Source of the DNA: Chloroflexota bacterium
GTDB taxonomy: Bacteria; Chloroflexota; Ktedonobacteria; Ktedonobacterales; Ktedonobacteraceae
DNA: 64,000 bases
Direction of reading: 5' to 3'
NCBI GenBank assembly: GCA_005881495.1
Contig: VBHI01000209.1
Span: 12,266-76,265 of the forward strand
Under the pieces are notes generated by a model that had not been told where the DNA came from, made no database searches, and worked only from the letters and a program-made list of their open reading frames with translations. This document shows, in pieces, positions 20,281-29,213 of the stretch. A program made the position numbers and the translations under genes. Within the stretch, counting starts at the first letter, position 1; every line of letters starts with the position of its first letter.

Positions 20281-21510
20281 ATGGCTGTCGACCAGTCAAG
20301 AGGTGCAATCGCACCTGATTATACGCAGCTGACCTCGGTGCGTGTCCCGTTGGACCAGGCTGCCGATGCCTTTGTCACCCAGGATGCCAGTGGACGCACG
20401 CCGATTGTCGTGCTCACCCAGCGACAGAACCGCATCAGCAATATCCCCTTCCTGATCGGGGTGGTCATCCTGGTAGGTGGTATTCTGTGGGGCGTTCTGG
20501 CAGGCAATCCCTTGCTGACCAGTGCGGCCATACCGCTGAGCCTGGTCTTCTTTGTGCTGGCCATCTTCCGCAGTTTCCTGGTGCGTATCCCGGAAGGAGC
20601 GTACGGGCTGCTGCAACGCCAGGGGAAGTACCTGCGCACGATTGAGAGTGGGACGCAGATACTCCCCCCATGGATCGTGGTCTCCCACCTCGTAACGCGG
20701 CGTATCATCCCCTTTGATGTGCCGGTCAATGAAGCGCCAACGCAGGATAATGTGCGTTCGAGCGTGCAGGCGCTGGTGACGTTTACGATCAGCGATCCCT
20801 ACCGTTTTGTCTACAGCGTCTCGGCGAGCGACTTTGACCAGGTATTCCAGGCGGCCTGCCAGAACACCATGCGCGCGATGGTGCGCCAGATCAGCTCCGA
20901 TGAGGTCAACAACTTGACGCGGCAAGACACCGCTGAGCTGCGCGAGGTATTGAGTAACGCCAGCGAGCCGTACGGCGTGAAGATCATGAAGGTGAACATC
21001 ATCTACGCACAGCCCCCGGTGGACTTTGTGCGTTCGCAGGAGGCGCGGCAGCTGGCCATGTTGCAGCAGGTAGAGCAAGCCGAGCAGCAGGCGCTGACCC
21101 AGCGCAAGCAAACCGATGCGGAGGCGCTTGCGCGGCAGGCGGTGATCGCGCGAGTAGAGCGAGAGCGCGAAGAACTGCAACTGCAAATCCAACAGGCTGA
21201 GATGCGCAAGCACGTGACCGAACTAGAGGCCGAAGTGGAGGAACTGCGGCTGGCGAAATTGCAGGAACGGTTGCAAAAGTACCGGCAAGCAGCTGAGTGG
21301 GAATGGGCAGGCGAGCAACTCGGCGTCGCGCGCGGCCTGGCCAGCAATACGCACGCGGTGGTGCAAGTGGGCAGTGGTGGGGCGACCGACATCGCGCATG
21401 CGTTCTTGCTGAAGGATATTTTGCAGGAGAAGGATACGCAGGACAATACTCGCACGGCGACGCCCACACGGAAAACGTCACCGAAAAGCCAGCAGACAAA
21501 TGAGAGTTGA
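20281..21510 (+). CDS. SPFH / Band 7 (slipin-like) membrane protein
   Basis: Membrane scaffold protein of the stomatin/prohibitin/flotillin superfamily. Two hydrophobic stretches near residues 50-100 anchor it, followed by the Band 7 domain (VRIPEGAYGLLQRQGKYLRT to VKIMKVNIIYAQPP), then a long charged coiled coil (about 255-350, rich in Glu, Gln, Arg) and a flexible tail. AGGAGGGAG precedes the ATG. It follows the AI-2E family gene by 60 bp and may share its transcript. Such proteins often organise partner membrane proteins or proteases; no NfeD gene is adjacent. Confidence 0.85.
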   Translation: MAVDQSRGAIAPDYTQLTSVRVPLDQAADAFVTQDASGRTPIVVLTQRQNRISNIPFLIGVVILVGGILWGVLAGNPLLTSAAIPLSLVFFVLAIFRSFLVRIPEGAYGLLQRQGKYLRTIESGTQILPPWIVVSHLVTRRIIPFDVPVNEAPTQDNVRSSVQALVTFTISDPYRFVYSVSASDFDQVFQAACQNTMRAMVRQISSDEVNNLTRQDTAELREVLSNASEPYGVKIMKVNIIYAQPPVDFVRSQEARQLAMLQQVEQAEQQALTQRKQTDAEALARQAVIARVEREREELQLQIQQAEMRKHVTELEAEVEELRLAKLQERLQKYRQAAEWEWAGEQLGVARGLASNTHAVVQVGSGGATDIAHAFLLKDILQEKDTQDNTRTATPTRKTSPKSQQTNES

Positions 21511-21531
21511 TATTCTCATGGGGAAAAACAG

Positions 21532-24288
21532 TTACCTGCGTTCAGGCAGCTTATGATATCCCGTTGGTGCGCGTAAATATCCCGTGTGCGAAACCTCTTC
21601 TACATCCCTTCCGTTCTCCCGCAAGCCCTGCTGCTGTATCAATAGAGCCACCAGTCCTGTCCAGCCAGTCTGGTGGCTGGCACCGAGTCCCGTGCCATGC
21701 TCTCCATGGAAGAATTCGTGGAACAATAGATGATCACGCCAGTGGGGATCATGCTGCAGAAGTTCGTAGGTGCCATTGAAGGGACGGCGCCCGGCATCGT
21801 CGCGTAGAAAGAGGCGGATCAGTCGTTGTGATAGTTCGTTGGCAATCTCCATCAGATTCAAGAACTGGCCTGATCCGGTAGGGCACTCGACCAGAAAGTC
21901 ATCGCCATAGTAGTAATAGAACTTTTGCAAAGACTCGATGAGCAGATAGTTGATGGGGAACCAGATTGGGCCGCGCCAGTTCGAATTACCACCGAAAAGT
22001 CCCGTACGCGATTCCGCCGGCTCGTAGCGCACAGTATGCGCAACACCGTCGGTATGAAGGATGTAGGGTTGGTCAGCATGATGCTTGCTTAGGGAGCGGA
22101 TACCGTAATCGCTCAAGAACTCATCGGGGTTGAGCATGTGCTTCAGCAAGCATTTCAGTCGATGTCCACGAACCAGCGCCAGCATACGACGTTCGCCACT
22201 GTTGGGCAGTTGCCAATGAGAGACGAGGCGCGTGAGGTCGGGGCGGTAACGTAGAAACCATTCAAGATGTCCTTTGAACCTGGGTAAGGCTTCGAGCACT
22301 CGTGGTTCGATTGCCTCCACCGCACACAGGGGAATTAATCCGACGAGTGAGCGGATTTTGAGCGGGAAATGGGAGTCGTCAGGCAGGTGGAGCACGTCGT
22401 AAAAGAATTCATCCTCCTTGTCCCAGAGCCGGATTCCCTCGTCGGCAATATTATTCATCGCAGCGGCAATGGCAAGAAAATGCTCGAAAAATTTCAGGGC
22501 AATATCCTCGTAAACAGGATTGGTGAGCGCCAGTTCCAGCGCGATAGTCATCATATTCAAGCAATACATACCCATCCAACTGGTGCCATCGCACTGTTCG
22601 AGATAACCGCCCGTGGGCAAAGGAGCGCTGCGATCAAAGACGCCGATATTGTCCAGCCCAAGAAAACCTCCTTGAAAGACGTTATTGCCTTCTGAGTCCT
22701 TGCGATTGACCCACCACGTAAAGTTGATCAGCAGCTTGTGGAATACGCTCTCTAAAAACATGCGGTCTGCGTAGCCATTCTGCTCCTGGTCAATCTTATA
22801 GACGCGCCATGCCGCCCAGGCAAGAACAGGTGGATTAGCGTCGTCAAAGGCCCACTCGTAGGCGGGAAGCTGTCCATTGGCGTGCATGTACCACTCCCGC
22901 AGCAACAGGTCTAGCTGGCTTTTGGCGAAGTCGCTATCCAGCAGCACCAGCGGCAGGCAGTGGAAGGCCAGGTCCCAGGCGGCATACCAGGGATACTCCC
23001 ATTTATCCGGCATGGACATTACGCGCTCATTATACAGGTGTTGCCAATCGCGATTGCGCCCGTTCTTCCGTTGTGACGGTGGAGTGGGCTGCGCGGGATC
23101 GCCCTGCAGCCACTGCTCAACAATATAGTGGTAGAACTGTTTGCTCCAGAGCATTCCTGCCAGCGCTTGACGCTGCACCTGCCGCTGATCGTCGTCCAGG
23201 CCGGCTGGCTGGAGCGCGGCGTAGTACTCGTCGGCTTCCTGCTTGCGAGCAGCAAAGATTGCATCGAAGTCTCTGAAAGGCAAATCAGCAGAACTGGCCT
23301 GGAAAATCGCCACGTTGGTGAACCGCAGCCGTAGGGTGGTCGTTGCTCCAGAAGCCAACGTTCGTGTGTAGAGCGCAGCAGCCTTCGTTCCTTTTTTCTC
23401 CGGATTGATTGCTTCATGCCTCCCATGAACAAGATAGTCATCGAAGGCATCTTTGACGTAGGGCTTAGGATTTGGAGTGCCATATAGTTTTTGGAAATTG
23501 GTATCATTGTTGGTGAAAAGGAGATCATCAGCATCCTCGCAAGAGAGAATGTAGCTTCCCAGTAAAGGGTGCATCGCCACAATACAACGTTGATTGGCAA
23601 GGTTTGTCTGCTCATCTCCCTGCTGTGTTAAAAAAGGTCGGCTGTCATCCCGACCCCAGGACCACGTATTGCGAAACCAGAGCGTGGGCAGAATATGCAA
23701 AGTTGCCGCTTCTGGCCCACGATTGACGACGTTGATGCGCACCAGAATGTCCTCGGGTTGATCCTTGGCGTATTCCACAAACATGTCGAAATAGCGGTCA
23801 CCGGCGAAGATGCCGCTGTCCAGTAGCTCGAACTCGGCTACGTCTCGGCCGCGTCGTGCATTCTCATCAAGCAATTGCTGATAAGGAAAAGCCGCCTGGG
23901 GATATTTGTAGAGCATGGACATATAACTGTGGCTCGGTGTGTTATCCAGGTAGAAGTAGCACTCCTTCACATCCTCGCCATGATTGCCCTGTGGCCCTGT
24001 TAAGCCAAACAGGCGTTCCTTCAGAATAGCATCGCGTTCATTCCAGAGTGCCAGGGCAAAGCACAACCGTCCCTTGTCATCGCTAATACCGGCAAGGCCA
24101 TCCTCATTCCAGCGATACGCCCGTGAGCGGGCGGCCTCATGCGGGAAATAGTCCCAGGCGCAGCCATCGTGACTGTAATCCTCCCGTACCGTGCCCCAGG
24201 CGCGTTCACTCACATAGGGGCCCCAGCGCCGCCAGGCGGCGCCATCAGTGATCAGGCGCTCCTGTTCTTTGCTAATACGTGCTTGCAT
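21532..24288 (-). CDS. Glucosidase, GH63-like (MGH1-type (alpha/alpha)6 barrel)
   Basis: A 918-aa cytoplasmic glycoside hydrolase related to GH63 glucosidases. The N-terminus has [18 protein letters not shown] and [15 protein letters not shown], typical of this bacterial family. The C-terminal barrel shows [38 protein letters not shown] and [17 protein letters not shown], where the acidic catalytic residues are expected. No signal peptide. The ATG at 24288 has AAAGGAG 5 bp upstream. It converges with the SPFH gene, 21 bp between stops. Substrate is probably a small alpha-glucoside or glucosylglycerate-type compound; I cannot fix it. Confidence 0.82.
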   Translation of the reverse strand: MQARISKEQERLITDGAAWRRWGPYVSERAWGTVREDYSHDGCAWDYFPHEAARSRAYRWNEDGLAGISDDKGRLCFALALWNERDAILKERLFGLTGPQGNHGEDVKECYFYLDNTPSHSYMSMLYKYPQAAFPYQQLLDENARRGRDVAEFELLDSGIFAGDRYFDMFVEYAKDQPEDILVRINVVNRGPEAATLHILPTLWFRNTWSWGRDDSRPFLTQQGDEQTNLANQRCIVAMHPLLGSYILSCEDADDLLFTNNDTNFQKLYGTPNPKPYVKDAFDDYLVHGRHEAINPEKKGTKAAALYTRTLASGATTTLRLRFTNVAIFQASSADLPFRDFDAIFAARKQEADEYYAALQPAGLDDDQRQVQRQALAGMLWSKQFYHYIVEQWLQGDPAQPTPPSQRKNGRNRDWQHLYNERVMSMPDKWEYPWYAAWDLAFHCLPLVLLDSDFAKSQLDLLLREWYMHANGQLPAYEWAFDDANPPVLAWAAWRVYKIDQEQNGYADRMFLESVFHKLLINFTWWVNRKDSEGNNVFQGGFLGLDNIGVFDRSAPLPTGGYLEQCDGTSWMGMYCLNMMTIALELALTNPVYEDIALKFFEHFLAIAAAMNNIADEGIRLWDKEDEFFYDVLHLPDDSHFPLKIRSLVGLIPLCAVEAIEPRVLEALPRFKGHLEWFLRYRPDLTRLVSHWQLPNSGERRMLALVRGHRLKCLLKHMLNPDEFLSDYGIRSLSKHHADQPYILHTDGVAHTVRYEPAESRTGLFGGNSNWRGPIWFPINYLLIESLQKFYYYYGDDFLVECPTGSGQFLNLMEIANELSQRLIRLFLRDDAGRRPFNGTYELLQHDPHWRDHLLFHEFFHGEHGTGLGASHQTGWTGLVALLIQQQGLRENGRDVEEVSHTGYLRAPTGYHKLPERR

Positions 24289-24600
24289 GAGCACTCCTTT
24301 TCTTCACAACAACAAGTCTGCCAATGCTTCCCTATTATATATCCAGAAAACTACAAGGGCTCACTTCCCCAGACCAACGTCCCTCTATAATAGAGCGTCA
24401 CTCTACTTGAGAGCGTGAACGAAGTATCAGAACCGATATAAGAGTAGTCGTCATCTGCTCTGCATGGGTATACGCATGTATTTACAGTTTTTAGCGGGTC
24501 ATATTTTTTCTACTCCAAAACCGTACCATAGGTATTGTCTTAGCGCAGTTATTGAAATCACTGGTGAAGGGTGAACAATTTCACCTAGGAGGGAGGTAAT
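24289..24600. other. Divergent intergenic region
   Basis: About 310 bp between the divergent glucosidase and HD genes. It contains TATAAT at 24386-24391 without a good -35 and the imperfect repeat GAGCGTCACTCTAC...GAGAGCGTG just after it. A GGTGAA/TTCACC inverted repeat near 24563-24586 lies immediately before the ribosome site of the HD gene and could modulate its translation. No coding frame is apparent. Confidence 0.35.
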
Positions 24601-25272
24601 ATGGAGGCGTTGGAGGGAACCTGTCAATTGTATAATGATTGTGCGTGCAGAAATAAAAAGAATGAATATATTCGTTTGCGAAAAGGTGTCAATATGGATG
24701 AACACATAGACTATGAAAACATCTTTACCCCACAGGGTATGCTTGGGCAAGTTTCCAAAAAGCCCAACCTCGACTTCCTCATGAATATCTTTAACATCCC
24801 CAGGGTGTATAGCGTCTCGGGTTTTGGCACGTGGAATGTGGGGCAGCACACCATGGCGGTTGCTTTCCTGGCGCTTTACTGGTCTGCGTTTAACGTCTAT
24901 CCGCAGGAGAAACGCGACCGGCTCGTCACCCTGGCGTTAGTGCATGATGCGCATGAAGCGGTCATCGGGGATATCTTGCCCTTTTTCAAGACCGCGGCTG
25001 TGAAGGAGGCTATCGAGTCCATCCAAAACGACATCCTGAGCGCTTTCTCGATTGAAGAAGACCAGACTCTGCACGATGAACTGAAGCTGCTGGATATGAT
25101 GGGTTTTCTCTACGAGATCAGCCAATCCTCACCGAGGGGTATAGATCCCTCGAAGCGCAAACTGATCAAGCAGATGCATGCCCGGCAGGAAGCGGATATT
25201 CTTGCGTATAGTGTGAAGGCGAACATTGACCAGAAAAAAGTGAGGGAATTCCTTAAGCAGATGAAGCTCTAG
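24601..25272 (+). CDS. HD-domain phosphohydrolase (YfbR-like)
   Basis: A 223-aa metal-dependent phosphohydrolase of the HD superfamily. The metal ligands appear in order: GQHTMAVAFLAL (His), LALVHDAHEAVIGD (His-Asp), and a later Asp in LKLLDMMGFL. The layout resembles YfbR-type 5'-deoxynucleotidases, though it lacks their close signature, so the substrate is open. AGGAGGGAGGT lies just before the ATG at 24601. A second ATG at 24694, also behind a weak AAAAGGTG, would remove the first 31 residues, which look less conserved. The stop codon is followed by two copies of AGAAAGCATGCGTG. Confidence 0.72.
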   Translation: MEALEGTCQLYNDCACRNKKNEYIRLRKGVNMDEHIDYENIFTPQGMLGQVSKKPNLDFLMNIFNIPRVYSVSGFGTWNVGQHTMAVAFLALYWSAFNVYPQEKRDRLVTLALVHDAHEAVIGDILPFFKTAAVKEAIESIQNDILSAFSIEEDQTLHDELKLLDMMGFLYEISQSSPRGIDPSKRKLIKQMHARQEADILAYSVKANIDQKKVREFLKQMKL

Positions 25273-25298
25273 AAAGCATGCGTGAGAAAGCATGCGTG
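25271..25298 (+). repeat. Short tandem repeat, 2 x 14 bp
   Basis: Two perfect head-to-tail copies of AGAAAGCATGCGTG overlap the end of the HD gene. A partial third copy (AGAAATCACG) follows. It probably reflects slippage. Confidence 0.6.
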
Positions 25299-25322
25299 AG
25301 AAATCACGGATTTGTTAACCCT

Positions 25323-25377
25323 TTGTGAGAGTTTCCTTGTCATATGTGAAGGTATTGTGATATCTTTGGTAAATAAT
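25323..25377 (+). promoter_or_regulatory. TTGTGA-repeat promoter of DUF2630 and GH13 genes
   Basis: TTGTGA at 25323-25328 and 25355-25360, ATGTGA at 25344-25349 (offset 21), and AATAAT at 25372-25377 (offset 49). The geometry equals that of the site at 5176, and both share the flank CCCTTTGTGAG. The transcript would begin about 65 nt before the DUF2630 gene. Confidence 0.7.
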
Positions 25378-25448
25378 CTGTGCAGGTGGAATTCAATTGC
25401 TGAGATCAATACCTGGTGTCCTAAGTGCTTGCCGAGGAGGGAACAACT

Positions 25449-25691
25449 ATGGAAGACAGCGATATCTATAAACATATAGAAAGACTCGTGAACGAGGAAC
25501 ACGAAATTCTGGAACTGTCGGCGCAAGGCGGGCTAGATGATGAGCAGCGCAAACGAATGCAGCAGATAGAGAAATACCTGGATCAGTGTTGGGACCTGCT
25601 GCGTCAACGCCGTGCCAAGCGTGCCGCGGGACTTGAACCTGGCGATGCCAGGTTAAACGATCCGGCTATTGCTGAGTATTTCCCACAGTGA
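25449..25691 (+). CDS. DUF2630 family protein
   Basis: An 80-aa, highly charged helical protein matching the DUF2630 pattern: IYKHIERLVNEEHEILELS, then DEQRKRMQQIEKYLDQCWDL and LRQRRAKRAAGLEP. Function unknown; the family is frequent in Actinobacteria and Chloroflexota. GAGGAGGG lies before the ATG; an in-frame start 24 bp earlier would place that site inside the gene. It sits behind a TTGTGA-repeat promoter and 56 bp ahead of a GH13 gene in the same direction, probably one transcript. Confidence 0.8.
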   Translation: MEDSDIYKHIERLVNEEHEILELSAQGGLDDEQRKRMQQIEKYLDQCWDLLRQRRAKRAAGLEPGDARLNDPAIAEYFPQ

Positions 25692-25747
25692 ACTGTGTCT
25701 GAAGATGCGTTTTGAGAGTAGAGCGCTCGAGGAGTGAGAGGAGAGAC

Positions 25748-27622
25748 ATGTACGAGCAATTTGGTTTTGCGCGATCTGTAACCGGGGAACAGAGCTTGAC
25801 GTTGTTTGTCCCGGATAATACCATTGACCCCAAGCAATATGTCCGTGGCGGCCCTTGCCGTATTGTTGAAGTTCGCGTGATCGGGGACTTCCAAAGCCTC
25901 GTCGATCCGCGTGCCACAAACTGGGACGCGGCAACGGGCTTCGTGACGAACAAAACGCAGAATGCAAATGGCTATCTGTTCACCTATCCGTTCGACCCGC
26001 CGCTCCCGGATGGCTACTACCAATATCAGTACGTGGTTCGTTTCGAAGATAGCACCGTCCGCACCATCGGTGACCCCTGCACGAGGTATGGCGGCGATTT
26101 GGAAGACCGCTCCGCGTTTGTCGTGGGTGGGACGCTTGTCGAGCCTCTCGGACTGGATAACCGTTTGCCTTCGGAAGACCTGATTGTCTACGAGTTGATG
26201 ATTGACGATTTCACGGAGGAATATCGCGGGAATAGGCCTGCCATCGATGCGGTCGTCGACAAACTAGATGCCCTGAAATCGCTCAACATCAACGCGATCG
26301 AGTTCATGCCCTGGATTGCGTGGCCAGACGATGTTACTTTCAGTTGGGGGTACGATCCGGCGTACTTCTTCTCTGTGGAGTCCGCGTACGTTCACGACGT
26401 GGCCAAGCGGGTGGATCGCCTGTCGCGGCTCGCCAACTTGATCACGGAATGCCATAACCGCAAGCTACACGTCTTGCTGGACATTGTGTTGCAACATGCC
26501 CGGCAGGGCTCGGGAACGAATGGCTTCCCCTATTACTGGCTGTGGCAAAATCCGATCGAGTCGCCGTTTGTTGGTCAGTTTGTGCCGGCGCCCACATATG
26601 GCATGCTCCCGCTCGACTACGATAACTTTTGCACGCAACAGTTTGTCACGGACGTCTGCAAGTACTGGCTGACGCGTTTCAAGCTCGATGGCTTCCGGTT
26701 CGATCAGGTGACGGGTTATGACAATCCCCATTTCCCGCAAGAGGGTGCGCCCAAACTGGTCGCCGATCTGAAGCAGTATGCACAAGAGCAGCATCTCAGC
26801 AACGTGTCATTCATTCTGGAGGACGATTGGGGCTACCAGGTGATTCAAGACGCGAACATGATTCAGCCCACCGGCGCCTGGTTCGATCAGTTTCGTTCTG
26901 CTCCCTTCGGCATCTTCACGGGTTACGCCGTCACCGGGCAAGTCAACTCGCAGTACATGCGCGTCCTGAATGCGGCCCGGGATTTTGACTCTTCCATCTG
27001 CCCCACCATCTATATCGAGAACCACGATCACGGGACGGTTACGTGCCGGCTCGGGTCGCGAGACCGCTGGTACAAAGCGCAGTCCTATATGATCGCCCTG
27101 GCTACTTGTTCCGGCACCGTGCTCATTCACAACGGCCAGGAATGGGGGCAGGTCGAAGATCTTTGGGAAGACGATTCGAATGCTCCACCCCAGTTCAAGC
27201 GCGTCCAGCCACGTCCGCTCCGCTGGGCGGAGTTCGGTGATGCGATTGGCCAGACAATGCGGGATCAGTATAGTTTCCTCATGGACCTGCGATTGCAACA
27301 CAAAGGGCTCCGCTCCCCCAACTTCTATCCGAACGACTACGACTTGAACTGGCACAATTTCTCGCCAGATGGCTATGGCATCGATGAGCAGCGACAAGTG
27401 ATCATTTATCACCGCTGGGGCGATTCCGGAGACGGCAGGTTGGAGCGATTCATGGTGGTGCTGAACTTCTCCGACGCGACGCAATACCTGGACATCCCGC
27501 TTTCGATAAACGGCCAGTGGACTGACCTTCTGAACGGAAACGCGGTCGTTTCCACACAGGACTACCACCTGCACAACTATCCCGTTCCTTCAAATTGGGG
27601 CTGCGTGTTTTGGCAGAAATAA
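25748..27622 (+). CDS. Alpha-amylase family (GH13) glycoside hydrolase
   Basis: A 624-aa cytoplasmic alpha-glucan enzyme. An N-terminal beta domain (about 1-130) resembles the CBM48-like domain of branching and debranching enzymes. The (beta/alpha)8 barrel has the four GH13 regions: DIVLQH (about 245), GFRFDQ with the nucleophile Asp (about 316), FILEDDW with the acid Glu (about 357), and ENHDH (about 425). A short C-terminal beta domain ends in VFWQK. There is no signal peptide. Exact specificity (branching enzyme, trehalohydrolase or maltogenic type) is not clear. The ATG at 25748 follows GGAGTGAGAGGAGAG. Likely co-transcribed with DUF2630. Confidence 0.87.
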   Translation: MYEQFGFARSVTGEQSLTLFVPDNTIDPKQYVRGGPCRIVEVRVIGDFQSLVDPRATNWDAATGFVTNKTQNANGYLFTYPFDPPLPDGYYQYQYVVRFEDSTVRTIGDPCTRYGGDLEDRSAFVVGGTLVEPLGLDNRLPSEDLIVYELMIDDFTEEYRGNRPAIDAVVDKLDALKSLNINAIEFMPWIAWPDDVTFSWGYDPAYFFSVESAYVHDVAKRVDRLSRLANLITECHNRKLHVLLDIVLQHARQGSGTNGFPYYWLWQNPIESPFVGQFVPAPTYGMLPLDYDNFCTQQFVTDVCKYWLTRFKLDGFRFDQVTGYDNPHFPQEGAPKLVADLKQYAQEQHLSNVSFILEDDWGYQVIQDANMIQPTGAWFDQFRSAPFGIFTGYAVTGQVNSQYMRVLNAARDFDSSICPTIYIENHDHGTVTCRLGSRDRWYKAQSYMIALATCSGTVLIHNGQEWGQVEDLWEDDSNAPPQFKRVQPRPLRWAEFGDAIGQTMRDQYSFLMDLRLQHKGLRSPNFYPNDYDLNWHNFSPDGYGIDEQRQVIIYHRWGDSGDGRLERFMVVLNFSDATQYLDIPLSINGQWTDLLNGNAVVSTQDYHLHNYPVPSNWGCVFWQK

Positions 27623-27680
27623 ACCTCCCGAAGCCTTCGATCACGTTGTTGTGATCGAAACGTTAGAGAACACCAGCGTG

Positions 27681-27714
27681 CTGTAACTAGTTTGTGATTT
27701 CGAGATTCTATCCT
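27681..27714 (+). promoter_or_regulatory. TTGTGA-repeat promoter of the 62-aa gene (two half-sites)
   Basis: CTGTAA at 27681-27686 and TTGTGA at 27692-27697, 11 bp apart, with TATCCT at 27709-27714, exactly 17 bp after the start of the proximal half-site as in the other members. The distal half-site position (27660) has only ACGTTA, a poor match, so this is the weakest member on the upstream side. Confidence 0.55.
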
Positions 27715-27754
27715 CTTGTTAAACAGATGCTATTCCACTCAAGAGGAGGATGTC

Positions 27755-27943
27755 ATGGACTACACAGGATTGGATAAAGATCGTGAACGTTTGCTACGTG
27801 CTGGATGGAAGCTAACAGAAATAAACCGGTTATATCGTTTTCGGTACAAATATGTGCAAACCCACATAGATCAGACCGACATGGACATCCGACATCTGGA
27901 GTTTATACGCTGGTTGGTTCTCAGGGGTAGGCTCGCAGGCTAG
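27755..27943 (+). CDS. Hypothetical 62-aa protein
   Basis: A small basic, helical protein (LRAGWKLTEINRLYRFRYKY, RHLEFIRWLVLRGRLAG) of unknown function, rich in Arg and aromatic residues. AAGAGGAGG lies 6 bp before the ATG. It has its own TTGTGA-repeat promoter and is followed by a terminator, so it is a complete monocistronic unit, which makes it credible despite its size. Confidence 0.65.
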   Translation: MDYTGLDKDRERLLRAGWKLTEINRLYRFRYKYVQTHIDQTDMDIRHLEFIRWLVLRGRLAG

Positions 27944-28028
27944 CAAGCTTATTTCTCAAGAAATTCGGCAGGAGTCCTTTTTCTACAGGCTGGTGGTAGG
28001 GAATACTTTGGAATGGTGGGTCAACTAC

Positions 28029-28072
28029 GATGGTCTGGGATTATCTCATTGGTTGAGTAATCCCAGGCCATC
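28029..28072 (+). terminator. Terminator downstream of the 62-aa gene
   Basis: A 15-bp stem (arms 28029-28043 and 28058-28072, one G-U pair, 14-nt loop) followed by TTATTG. It lies 85 bp after the stop codon. The rest of the gap up to purU shows only a possible -10 (TAAAAT at 28125-28130). Confidence 0.65.
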
Positions 28073-28236
28073 TTATTGCACCAATGATTATTTTTACCTC
28101 TGTACAAATACCAGCAAAGGCATGTAAAATAGACGAGAAGCAGCGCGAGGATGGTCTTCAGGAGGATTGGAAAAGAGGGGTGTGGTAGATGAGACCACGT
28201 CCAGAAAGCTGACTTGATTTTGAATAGGGATGAGGG

Positions 28237-29106
28237 ATGTTAGACGTGCAGACACCCAATCAGATGATTACGCTCTTGATTTCATGTCCAGACCAACCAG
28301 GAATTGTAGCGGCTGTCTCTCAATTTATCTTTGAGCACGGTGGCAACATCTTCCAATCTGACCAGCACTCCACGGACCTGCATAATGGCACCTTCTTCAT
28401 GCGGGTCAGTTTTACCGAAGATAGTTTCAGGCTCAGCCAGCCTGACCTCACCAGCAAGTTTGCTCCCATCGCTGAGGTGTTCCACATGCATTGGAGCGTC
28501 TATTACTCACGACATCGCAAGCGAGCGGCTCTACTGGTGTCAAAGCTGGACCATTGCCTGACGGACCTGCTCTGGCGTTGGAGTAGCGGTGAACTGGCGA
28601 TGGATATCTCCTGTATTCTCAGCAATCATCCAGACCTGGAGCCGATTGCGCAGCGCTACCACATTCCTTTCTATCATTTTCCCATCCAGAAAGACCATCG
28701 TCTTAACGATCAGATGCGTATGCTCGAGTTCCTGTGCGGCAAAGTAGATTTCCTGGTTCTCGCCCGCTATATGCAGATCCTGGCGCCCTGCCTGGTGAAC
28801 GCCTATCCGCATCAGATCATCAATATCCATCACAGCTTTCTCCCGGCGTTTATCGGCGCGAATCCGTATCAGAAGGCGTTCGAGCGTGGCGTCAAGATCA
28901 TTGGCGCGACTGCGCATTACATCACCGAGAATCTGGACGAAGGGCCAATCATTGCACAGGATGTCATACATTGCAACCACCGCGATACGCTTGATGACCT
29001 GATCCGAAAGGGGCGCGACGTGGAACGGAGGGTGCTAGCAGAGGCTGTGCGCTTACACACGGAAGAGCGTGTGCTGGTGTATCAAAACAAAACGATCGTG
29101 TTTTAG
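28237..29106 (+). CDS. purU: Formyltetrahydrofolate deformylase
   Basis: Hydrolyses 10-formyl-THF to formate and THF, balancing one-carbon pools and supplying formate for purine synthesis. The 289-aa chain has an N-terminal ACT domain (LLISCPDQPGIVAAVSQFI, about 11-85) and a C-terminal formyltransferase domain. The catalytic Asn, His and Asp are visible in INIHHSFLPAF and ENLDEGPIIAQD. LARYMQILAP is also typical. AGGG lies 8 bp before the ATG. Single gene, followed by a GC-rich hairpin (29132-29147, GCAA loop). Confidence 0.94.
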   Translation: MLDVQTPNQMITLLISCPDQPGIVAAVSQFIFEHGGNIFQSDQHSTDLHNGTFFMRVSFTEDSFRLSQPDLTSKFAPIAEVFHMHWSVYYSRHRKRAALLVSKLDHCLTDLLWRWSSGELAMDISCILSNHPDLEPIAQRYHIPFYHFPIQKDHRLNDQMRMLEFLCGKVDFLVLARYMQILAPCLVNAYPHQIINIHHSFLPAFIGANPYQKAFERGVKIIGATAHYITENLDEGPIIAQDVIHCNHRDTLDDLIRKGRDVERRVLAEAVRLHTEERVLVYQNKTIVF

Positions 29107-29213
29107 TCCGGTTCTCTCACGAGAGGGCGAAGCCGCCGCAAGGCGGCAGAGGGAGGTTTTAGCTCACCTTTGGAACGCCTTGTCTTGAGAGATAGGATAT
29201 GCCCTTGCTCAAT

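Noticed and set aside
20296..21213. A 305-codon minus-strand frame
   Set aside because: Antisense to the G+C-rich SPFH gene; His- and Leu-rich shadow translation of a coiled-coil coding region.
26807..27574. A 255-codon minus-strand frame
   Set aside because: Antisense to the GH13 catalytic domain; no support as a gene.
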